Shown one piece after another: positions 1 through 5,209 of a stretch of DNA of 5,209 nt. The stretch is taken from the NCBI GenBank assembly GCA_030824175.1, contig JAVBYH010000173.1:1-5209 (forward strand), written 5' to 3'. Under the pieces are notes generated by a model. The model was not told the DNA's origin. It saw only the letters and a list, made by a program, of their open reading frames with translations, and searched no databases. The stretch comes from Bacteroidota bacterium. GTDB lineage: Bacteria > Bacteroidota > Ignavibacteria > UBA10030 > UBA8401. Each line of letters opens with the position of its first letter. Positions within the stretch are counted from its first letter, which is position 1. The position numbers were made by a program, and so were the translations under genes.

Positions 1-503
1 ACGATGCACCGGTAATGGTCCACTTCCGCGCCGACCCTGCAGAACGCCTGGAAGTCGGCCGTTGCGCAGACAATGTCCGCAGCCGCCTGCATCGCCGCCC
101 GGTCGAAATCGTATGTGAGATGCCACGTGTAGCGCCTCAGCAGGGCGGTCGGCCGCTGCGCGATCCGGAAGCGGTATTGGCGGCCGCGCGCGCTGTAGCG
201 CGCCGAAAAATCATCCGCCGCCTCGGCCGCATGCGTCACGGCGATATCGCCGGGCAGCAGACCGTTGAGCGCGCGGAAATACCCGTTCGGCGTCAGGGCC
301 GATGGAGTCTTGAAGTTCGCCACCTGGCCCCGGGCATGAACGCCGGCATCCGTGCGGCCGGCGCCCGTGAGCGTTACGTCGCCCTGAGTGATCCGGCGCA
401 GCGCGCGCTCGATCTCTTCCTGCACCGAGCGGCCGTTCGCCTGCCGCTGCCATCCCACGAAGTCGGTGCCGTCGTACTCGATTGTCAGCGCAATGTTGGG
501 CAT
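1..503 (-). CDS. truA: tRNA pseudouridine(38-40) synthase TruA, N-terminal part (3' end beyond window)
   Basis: TruA isomerises uridines 38, 39 and 40 in the anticodon arm of many tRNAs to pseudouridine, in the cytoplasm and without a cofactor. The first 167 residues are visible. They open with the family's N-terminal strand (IEYDGTDFVGWQ, residues 8-19), then SVQEEIERAL (26-35). The catalytic loop GRTDAGVHA (49-57) puts the nucleophilic aspartate at residue 52, the same number as in E. coli TruA. NGLLPGDIAV (80-89) and FSARYSARGRQYRFRI (99-114) follow, the latter carrying the conserved active-site tyrosine at 110. The visible part ends in the expected FCRVGAE stretch, and about 80-100 C-terminal residues should lie beyond the edge. 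The ATG at 503 is the only usable start: upstream in frame there is no ATG, GTG or TTG back to the stop at 561-563. It directly abuts the U-tract of a terminator and lacks a good Shine-Dalgarno. Identity is very secure. Confidence 0.97.
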   Translation of the reverse strand, partial: MPNIALTIEYDGTDFVGWQRQANGRSVQEEIERALRRITQGDVTLTGAGRTDAGVHARGQVANFKTPSALTPNGYFRALNGLLPGDIAVTHAAEAADDFSARYSARGRQYRFRIAQRPTALLRRYTWHLTYDFDRAAMQAAADIVCATADFQAFCRVGAEVDHYRCI

Positions 504-533
504 AAAAAAAACGCCCCGCAGTCGTTCGGGGCG
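504..533 (-). terminator. Rho-independent terminator after the DUF5683-like gene, abutting truA
   Basis: Read on the minus strand, a perfect 7-bp stem (CGCCCCG at 533-527 with CGGGGCG at 518-512) encloses an 8-base loop and runs straight into eight consecutive T residues (511-504). It begins 27 bases after the stop codon at 561-563. This is a textbook intrinsic terminator in the minus direction. There is no T-tract on the other side, so it would not work on the plus strand. The first base after the T-tract is the A of the truA ATG. truA must therefore be expressed by read-through or from a start at or inside this element. Confidence 0.85.
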
Positions 534-560
534 CCGTGTGTGATGAGATTGTCCGATTCG

Positions 561-1319
561 TTAGAATGTCCGTACAAGGGCCACCTGCACTCCGTCCGCG
601 CCAAGCATCGACGATTCGACGCGCCATGCCCCGAGGCCGGAGTCCAGCGCCCTGTTGAACTGGCGGGCCAGCCGGGCCGCGTTGATGGCGCTGATGATCC
701 TGTTCACGAGGAGCGCCCCCACGACGAAGCGCGCATTATTGAAGACACGGTCGGCCGAGACGCGCTGGGTGCGGAACTGGTCGCGGTTCGCGTCCGAATC
801 CCATTGCCACGACGTGGCGGGCGTCGTATAGATCTTGTCGAGCGACCGGTCGCGTAGTTTCTTCTCGTTGTAGTCGAAGGTGTTCGCGAAGTTGCTCACA
901 TCGACGTAGAACTGGTCGTCGGCAGAGGAATTCGTCAGCCCCGCGTGCACGGATGCGAAGTGCCGCGCGTCGTCGCGCATCCACGTGCCGTAATACTGCA
1001 TCGTGCCGTACGTGAGCCACAAGGCCCCCTCGGCGATGAGCGGATACTTGCCCGCGTCGAACCCGCCCACGTACATCTCGCCGGCTCCGGGCAGCACGAG
1101 CGAATACAGGGCCGCCATGCCGGCGGATTTTTTTTCGGCCGGTCCGGCGCCCTCGAAGAGCGATGCATCGGCATGCATCCCCGGTTGTGCCGACAACGCG
1201 GCTCCTTCCACCTGTGTCGCGGCGAGATCCCGACCGAGCGATCCCGATAGAACGTGTTGTGCGGCGGCGCCGGTCCAGAGAAGGACGGAAAGCACGGCGA
1301 TCTTCATGACGTTATACAT
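561..1319 (-). CDS. Exported DUF5683-like small envelope protein
   Basis: The function is not known. The protein (252 aa from the chosen start) opens with a signal peptide: MKIAVLSVLL and a small-residue stretch ending near AAAQ (residues 5-21). A low-complexity linker follows. Then comes the segment KKSAGMAALYSLVLPGAGEMY (about 63-83), resembling the DUF5683 signature in which a Lys-Ser precedes a hydrophobic helix and a PGxGxxY turn. A second hydrophobic stretch lies at about 93-110, and another near the C-terminus (FVVGALLVNRIISAI). The chain ends in phenylalanine, as many outer-membrane-routed proteins do. Three in-frame ATGs exist, at 1331, 1319 and 1307. I chose 1319 because GAGGG lies five bases upstream; 1307 would give the tidiest signal peptide. 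The gene lies 61 bases after mtaB with no terminator between, so the two are probably co-transcribed. The DUF5683 call rests on one motif region and is moderate. Confidence 0.7.
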   Translation of the reverse strand: MYNVMKIAVLSVLLWTGAAAQHVLSGSLGRDLAATQVEGAALSAQPGMHADASLFEGAGPAEKKSAGMAALYSLVLPGAGEMYVGGFDAGKYPLIAEGALWLTYGTMQYYGTWMRDDARHFASVHAGLTNSSADDQFYVDVSNFANTFDYNEKKLRDRSLDKIYTTPATSWQWDSDANRDQFRTQRVSADRVFNNARFVVGALLVNRIISAINAARLARQFNRALDSGLGAWRVESSMLGADGVQVALVRTF

Positions 1320-1380
1320 TGCTGCCCTCATGGTTGTGATGTGTGAAGAGTACGGCTATGTGAATGAGCGGTAGCAATTC

Positions 1381-2733
1381 TCAAGAGGCCTCTTTCATGA
1401 TGGGAAGAAGAATGGACACGGGCTTCGTCCCGTTCTCAATATGGTGCACAGTGCCGAAACAGGCATCGGCCGTGTGTTCCGTCAATCGCACCGCGGCGAT
1501 CGCATTTTCAAGCTCCGGATGGTACGGCACCTGGACGCGTATGTAATTGTCCGTATAGCCGGAGAGCATGTTGTCCTGCACCGTGGTCTCGCACAGCACC
1601 ATCTGCTCCGTGCCCACGTGCGCGCCGTAAAACGCCGACTTCTTCGTCTGCCCAAGCATGCGCAGGCGCCGGCTGTAACCGGACCTGTAGCGGGGCTCGA
1701 TCCGCTCAGGCAGCCCGAGCGACGGAGTGTTCGGCCGTTCCGAATACGTGAACACATGCAGATAGCTGATCGGCAGCGCGTCGAGAAACGTGTACGTCTC
1801 CTCGAAGACTTCGTTCGTCTCCCCCGGAAATCCGACGATCACATCCACGCCGATGCCCGCATGCGGCGCACGTTCGTGGATGGTCCGGATGAGCCGTTCG
1901 TATTCCACCACGCCATACCGCCGGCGCATGAGGCGCAATATTTTTTCGGAGCCGCTCTGGAGCGGGATGTGGAAATGCTTGCACACCTTCTCCGACGCAA
2001 GCCAATGGTCGAGCAGGTCGTCCGTGAGGAGGTTCGGCTCGATGGAACTGATGCGAATCCTGTCGAGTCCGTCCACAGGCTCAAGCGCCCTGAGCAGGTC
2101 GAGGAGGGACGAACCGTCCTTCTTCCCGTAATCGCCGACGTTCACGCCGGTGAGCACGACCTCTTTGTAGCCCTGTGCGACGAGCGAGCGGGCCTGCGAC
2201 ACCGTGGCGTCGACAATCTGGCTCCGGCTCTTGCCGCGGGCCAACGGGATCGTGCAATACGAACAGGAAAAATCGCACCCGTCCTGCACCTTCAGGAACG
2301 CCCTCGTCCTGTCGTCGGCAGTGCCCGAATACGCGACGCCGAAATCGTTCGCCTCGGAGATCGGAGAGACGTGTATCCGCGGCACATCGAATTTCGCGAA
2401 CCCCTGCGCGTACTTCATCACGTCGAACTTCTCGCTCGCGCCGAGCACCAGGTCCACGCCCTCGATCGAGGCGATCTTCTCGGGCGCAAGCTGGGCGTAG
2501 CAGCCAAGCACAACCACGAACGCGCCGGGCGAGATCCTGAGTGCGCGGCGCACGATCTGGCGCGCCTCGCGGTCCGCCCGCTCGGTGACACTGCACGTGT
2601 TGATCACGCAGACATCCATCGAAGCGTCGAACGGAACGACCTCGAACCCACGGTCCGTGAACTGCCGCTCGAGGCTTGATGTCTCGGCGTAGTTCAGTTT
2701 GCAGCCCAACGTATAAAATGCGGCACGCTTCAT
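1381..2733 (-). CDS. mtaB: tRNA (t6A37-C2)-methylthiotransferase MtaB
   Basis: This radical-SAM enzyme inserts a methylthio group at C2 of N6-threonylcarbamoyladenosine-37, making ms2t6A in tRNAs that read ANN codons. Numbered from the ATG at 2733 (450 aa), the N-terminal UPF0004 domain carries the three cysteines that bind the auxiliary 4Fe-4S cluster: C11 in LGCKLN, C47 in NTCSVT and C78 in LGCYAQ. The radical-SAM CxxxCxxC motif is C153, C157 and C160. Barrel motifs GVNVGDYG, SSIEP, HIPLQSGS and VIVGFPGE follow in order, then a TRAM-like RNA-binding region at about 363-432. NTCSVT and GVNVGDYG fit MtaB better than MiaB or RimO. The frame is open to a TTG at 2763 and has another ATG at 2739. 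I chose 2733 because MKRAAFYTLGCK matches the usual family N-terminus. No Shine-Dalgarno is visible. All six cluster cysteines are intact, so it should be active. Confidence 0.95.
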   Translation of the reverse strand: MKRAAFYTLGCKLNYAETSSLERQFTDRGFEVVPFDASMDVCVINTCSVTERADREARQIVRRALRISPGAFVVVLGCYAQLAPEKIASIEGVDLVLGASEKFDVMKYAQGFAKFDVPRIHVSPISEANDFGVAYSGTADDRTRAFLKVQDGCDFSCSYCTIPLARGKSRSQIVDATVSQARSLVAQGYKEVVLTGVNVGDYGKKDGSSLLDLLRALEPVDGLDRIRISSIEPNLLTDDLLDHWLASEKVCKHFHIPLQSGSEKILRLMRRRYGVVEYERLIRTIHERAPHAGIGVDVIVGFPGETNEVFEETYTFLDALPISYLHVFTYSERPNTPSLGLPERIEPRYRSGYSRRLRMLGQTKKSAFYGAHVGTEQMVLCETTVQDNMLSGYTDNYIRVQVPYHPELENAIAAVRLTEHTADACFGTVHHIENGTKPVSILLPIMKEAS

Positions 2734-2761
2734 AATCATCCAATATAAAAAAAATCCGCGC

Positions 2762-2797
2762 AAAAAAAAAGTCCCGCCCCATTTCGAGGGACGGGAC
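2762..2797 (-). terminator. Strong rho-independent terminator between the OmpA-family gene and mtaB
   Basis: On the minus strand, the arm GTCCCGTCCC (2797-2788) pairs with GGGGCGGGAC (2780-2771), giving a 10-bp stem with a single G-U wobble and a 7-base loop. Nine T residues follow (2770-2762). It lies about 100 bases downstream of the OmpA-family stop codon and ends about 28 bases before the mtaB ATG. It should end the OmpA-family transcript. The plus-strand side of the hairpin has no T-tract, so it is unidirectional. Confidence 0.88.
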
Positions 2798-2900
2798 GTG
2801 CTGTGCTGCGCCGCCGTGTATCACGGCCGGCCTCGTTTTCGCATGAACGTGCGGTGCGGGCCGGTCTCCGGCTCACATCCCCGAGGACAGTCGGATGCGG
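2798..2900 (-). other. 3' untranslated region of the OmpA-family transcript
   Basis: These 103 bases lie between the OmpA-family stop codon and the terminator. No coding frame is convincing. The only structure I can point to is a short GC-rich inverted repeat (GCCGG at 2860-2864 and CCGGC at 2868-2872, three-base loop) with no T-tract. The stretch is longer than the 27 bases between the DUF5683-like stop and its terminator. Confidence 0.4.
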
Positions 2901-3731
2901 TTACTTCTTCACGATCTCGACGCGGCGGTTCTGCGCGCGGCCGTCTTCCGTCCTGTTGTCGCCGACGGGTTTTTCCTGGCCCCAGCCCGCGAACGAGAGA
3001 CGCGCCTTGTCGGCTCCCTTCGCCACGAGCGCATCCACGACCGCCTTCGCCCGGTCGGCGGACAGTTTCTTGTTACCCGCGGCCGTGCCGACATTGTCCG
3101 TGTGGCCCTCGATGCTCACCTTCAGGTCGGCATTGTTCTTCACGAGGTCGCAGATCTGGTCCACGATCGGTATGGACTCGGCTTGGATCGTGGATTTTCC
3201 CGTTAAGAATAGTATGTTCAGCGCGATGAAGCCGTCCTTGTTGAGGGCGTCGAGCATCTCATTGGCGCTGATCTCCTGCGCCATCGGCGTCATCTCCACC
3301 ACATCGAGGTCGAATTGCATCACCTTGTCGTTGCCGCCGTAGTTCGCGAAGTTCGAGACCTTGATGTTGTACGTCTTCCCGTTCTTCTTCACTTCCCAGC
3401 CTCCGAGCACCTGATCCTCGTAGATCTTCTTCCCGCCGATCTTCGCGATGGCATTCGAGTAATTTTTCACGATCTGGAAGGTGCTCGGTTCCCTGTTCGG
3501 CGAATCGGCGTTGAACAGGTAGCTGATGTGTGTGAGATTCCCCTCGATCATGATCTCCTGCCCATCCGAGTTTATGAATGGAACCTGGTTGAAATTTTCG
3601 GTGCAATTGTCGATGTGGAAATCCTTCATGCGCGAGAGCAGCGGATGGTCCTTGCATCCCTCTGTATCCTGCGCCGCGGCCGAAGTAAGGTGCAGCAGTG
3701 TGAAAGCAAGCATTGCGAGAAGTGTTTTCAT
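2901..3731 (-). CDS. OmpA-family peptidoglycan-binding envelope protein
   Basis: This is probably a cell-envelope protein whose C-terminal OmpA domain binds peptidoglycan non-covalently in the periplasm. From the ATG at 3731 it is 276 aa. A signal peptide (MKTLLAMLAFTLLHLTSAAAQ, cleavage near 20-21) has no lipobox cysteine at the cleavage site. The N-terminal half begins GCKDHPLLSRMKDFHIDNC, with cysteines at 26 and 43 that could form a disulphide, and includes the segment QIVKNYSNAIAKIGGKKIY. I see no eight-stranded barrel, so this half looks soluble. The OmpA domain (about 165-276) shows EGHTDNVG (208-215), LSADRAKAV, GWGQEKPV and NRRVEI. D212 and R227 match the residues that contact diaminopimelate in known OmpA domains. 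An upstream in-frame ATG (3776) would add 15 polar residues before the signal peptide, so I rejected it. The gene has its own terminator and probably its own promoter. Confidence 0.9.
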   Translation of the reverse strand: MKTLLAMLAFTLLHLTSAAAQDTEGCKDHPLLSRMKDFHIDNCTENFNQVPFINSDGQEIMIEGNLTHISYLFNADSPNREPSTFQIVKNYSNAIAKIGGKKIYEDQVLGGWEVKKNGKTYNIKVSNFANYGGNDKVMQFDLDVVEMTPMAQEISANEMLDALNKDGFIALNILFLTGKSTIQAESIPIVDQICDLVKNNADLKVSIEGHTDNVGTAAGNKKLSADRAKAVVDALVAKGADKARLSFAGWGQEKPVGDNRTEDGRAQNRRVEIVKK

Positions 3732-3792
3732 TGTATTCGCATATAGTGATGGGTTGGAGGAGCGGAAGTGTGTCATCGCTCACGGAGGAAGC

Positions 3793-3821
3793 ATAGTAAG
3801 GAATATTGGCGCCATGTGCAA
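3793..3821 (-). promoter_or_regulatory. Candidate sigma70-like promoter of the OmpA-family gene
   Basis: On the minus strand, TTGCAC (3821-3816) and TACTAT (3798-3793) are separated by 17 bases. They match the sigma70 consensus boxes at 3 of 6 and 4 of 6 positions. A start near 3786 would give a leader of about 55 bases before the ATG at 3731. The -35 box begins directly after the stop codon of the upstream gene (3822-3824). No terminator is visible between the two genes, so read-through is also possible. Matches this weak arise by chance, and Bacteroidota-type sigma factors prefer a different consensus that I do not see here. Confidence 0.25.
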
Positions 3822-5209
3822 TCATTTTTTCCGGAACAGAAGCCGGATGCCGGTGTTCCAGTTGCCTTCAAGCCGTTCGGGAAGCTCTGTTCCGTCGTCG
3901 GTCGTGAATCCGGCACGCTTGAGCGCCGCGAGGACGAGTATGGGCCGTCCCTTTTTTCCGCGTCCGTCGATCGGTGCGACATGGATCTCGCCGGTCTTAC
4001 CGTCCGGCGCGATGCGCACGCTCACCGTTACCGGACCGAATTCCGTGAGGCCGGTGTTCACAGCGATCTCGGCCCCGGGATGAATCCACTTATCCGGCAC
4101 GCCGTGCAGCAATTCAAGATGCTCCGCACGCTCGTGAACGAGAAGATCGCGCACGAAGCGGATGAACATCGCGCTCGCCTGCGCATTCGAGACATCCCCG
4201 GAGGTCGCTGTTCCAGCCGCTCTCACGTGCTGCTCCTCCACCCACGTCCCCGCCGGAGACGCGTGGTTGGCGACAGCATAGAGGATGTCTATCGCCGCGC
4301 GGGTGTCTCCGATCTGATGACGGGCGATGCCGTGAAGATTGTCCTGCCATGGCCAGACCCCGTGCTCCAGCCACCCCGAACTCACGATCAATCCTTCCTG
4401 CTTCTTGTCGTCGAGCATGGCCAGGTTGAGGCGAACGAGCGAATCCACGAGGGCATCATGACGGAGAAAGAACGAGCCGTACGAGACGGCGAGGAGGAAG
4501 ATGCATTGCGCCCGTTGGGGTGCGTGGAACGTGGTATCGCCGACGATGATGGGAAGATACAGGTGGCCCGTACTGTCGCGATGGAGGTCCCTGCGCGCGG
4601 CCTTCTTGAACGAACCCATCGACGCTTCGAACAGTGTCCGCCACTCGTCCGCCTGATGTTGTTCTCCCAACCACTGCGCAGCCTCGATCCCTTTTTCTAT
4701 CGCGATCATCGCCCATAACATGACGCCGTAATCGGAGCTGACCGACGCATTGCCGCCATCGACGAAACCGGGCGGCATGAGTCCCGAGTACGGGAGCGTT
4801 GGATCGCGCAGCGTCGATGCGCGCGCATCGCGGATCCATGTGATCCCCTTCGTGACAGCGGGCCAGTGCGCACGGAGCCACTCCCTGTTGCCGGTCCAGA
4901 GCGCGTACCGGCAGAGGGCGTGGACGAACGTGGGCGTTTCGAGGAGGGATGCCACCGGGTACATCACGCGCATTTGTCCGGAGGAGAGTTGGTTGCGCAT
5001 CGCTCCCTCGAGGAAGCGGCGCATGGCGAGTGTATCGCCGAGCATGAGGGCGCTCTCGCCGGGGAGCACGACATCGGCGAGCCACAGGCCGCGGTACACC
5101 GTGGGACCGGGCTGGAACTGAAACCGGCCGTCGACCGAATCGGCCACCTGGTACATATTCCGGATATTCGCATCGAGCAGAAATTGAATGCCGCTGTCGG
5201 GGATGACGA
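3822..5209 (-). CDS. Six-hairpin glycosidase-like protein, C-terminal part (5' end beyond window)
   Basis: This is probably a carbohydrate-active protein of the six-hairpin (alpha/alpha)6 superfamily, which includes glucoamylase-like and alpha-L-rhamnosidase-like enzymes. The substrate is unknown. The frame is open to the window edge. An internal Met at 5156 is not the start, because in-frame codons upstream read IPDSGIQFLLDANIRN, which continues the fold. Of 461 visible residues, about 1-350 form helical repeats. Numbering from the first complete codon, they contain YRGLWLAD (38-45, an equivalent of the GLWxRD-type active-site segment), VDGGN (149-153), WPWQD (285-289) and TWVEEQ (321-326), whose acidic residues are candidates for catalysis. 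From about 362 a beta-rich tail begins ELLHGVPDKWIHPG. It resembles the C-terminal beta domain that follows the toroid in GH78-like enzymes. It ends RLLFRKK. No terminator follows. The superfamily call is fair; no GH family number is supported. Confidence 0.72.
   Translation of the reverse strand, partial: VIPDSGIQFLLDANIRNMYQVADSVDGRFQFQPGPTVYRGLWLADVVLPGESALMLGDTLAMRRFLEGAMRNQLSSGQMRVMYPVASLLETPTFVHALCRYALWTGNREWLRAHWPAVTKGITWIRDARASTLRDPTLPYSGLMPPGFVDGGNASVSSDYGVMLWAMIAIEKGIEAAQWLGEQHQADEWRTLFEASMGSFKKAARRDLHRDSTGHLYLPIIVGDTTFHAPQRAQCIFLLAVSYGSFFLRHDALVDSLVRLNLAMLDDKKQEGLIVSSGWLEHGVWPWQDNLHGIARHQIGDTRAAIDILYAVANHASPAGTWVEEQHVRAAGTATSGDVSNAQASAMFIRFVRDLLVHERAEHLELLHGVPDKWIHPGAEIAVNTGLTEFGPVTVSVRIAPDGKTGEIHVAPIDGRGKKGRPILVLAALKRAGFTTDDGTELPERLEGNWNTGIRLLFRKK

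Noticed and set aside
15..857. A 280-codon plus-strand open frame across truA and the DUF5683-like gene.
   Set aside because: It runs antisense through two real genes and the terminator between them, which no real gene would be expected to do here.
1332..1380. The gap between mtaB and the DUF5683-like gene as a possible promoter or riboswitch site.
   Set aside because: I found no paired -35/-10 boxes with good spacing and no stable hairpin. It is too short for a known riboswitch class.
1441..2679. A 412-codon open frame on the plus strand opposite mtaB.
   Set aside because: It is fully antisense to a well-identified gene, its translation is rich in Arg, His and Val with no recognisable motif, and long antisense frames are expected in GC-rich coding DNA.
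2081..2824. A minus-strand frame overlapping mtaB that also spans the terminator.
   Set aside because: It is a shifted-frame shadow of mtaB. The mtaB frame carries all six cluster cysteines and the standard motifs.
2860..2872. A GCCGG/CCGGC inverted repeat downstream of the OmpA-family gene as a possible additional terminator.
   Set aside because: The stem is only 5 bp and no T-tract follows on either strand. The strong hairpin at 2771-2797 already serves this role.
2803..3342. Plus-strand open frames opposite the OmpA-family gene.
   Set aside because: Ser, Arg and Pro-rich antisense translations with no motif. The minus strand holds an intact OmpA domain.
3768..4718. A 316-codon open frame on the plus strand opposite the glycosidase-like gene and the OmpA-family upstream region.
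   Set aside because: The composition is Arg-rich and antisense-like, there are no domains, and it lies over a frame with clear (alpha/alpha)6 features.

Overview
The window is a compact, GC-rich bacterial chromosomal segment. All five recognisable genes lie on the minus strand, so transcription runs from high to low coordinates. In that order they are: a six-hairpin glycosidase-like protein (cut by the right edge), an OmpA-family peptidoglycan-binding envelope protein, the radical-SAM tRNA methylthiotransferase MtaB, a small exported DUF5683-like protein, and the tRNA pseudouridine synthase TruA (cut by the left edge). There are no RNA genes, mobile elements, CRISPR arrays or long repeats, and no gene-free stretch exceeds about 110 bases.

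The organism looks like a Gram-negative member of the Bacteroidota/Chlorobiota/Ignavibacteriota (FCB) assemblage. The reasons are the OmpA-family envelope protein, the DUF5683-like protein, the MtaB N-terminal motif LGCKLNYAETS (the form I associate with that group) and the near absence of Shine-Dalgarno sequences before the starts. The base composition is high for Bacteroidota proper, which makes a GC-rich Ignavibacteria- or Kapabacteria-like lineage attractive. This is inference from a few proteins, not a placement.

Region by region: 3822-5209 is the C-terminal part of the glycosidase-like protein. The 90-base gap 3732-3821 holds a weak candidate promoter for the OmpA-family gene (2901-3731). 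That gene's roughly 100-base 3' region ends in a strong intrinsic terminator (2762-2797). mtaB (1381-2733) follows almost immediately. A 61-base gap with no visible terminator leads to the DUF5683-like gene (561-1319), so these two are probably co-transcribed. A second intrinsic terminator (504-533) follows, and its U-tract touches the truA ATG at 503.

Functionally, two tRNA anticodon-loop modification genes bracket an exported small protein: MtaB makes ms2t6A at position 37 and TruA makes pseudouridine at 38-40. Two envelope or carbohydrate-related genes sit upstream. I see no evidence of a new defence, mobile or biosynthetic system. The most distinctive structure is regulatory: both tRNA-modification genes start at, or within about 30 bases of, the U-tract of a terminator and have no good ribosome binding site.
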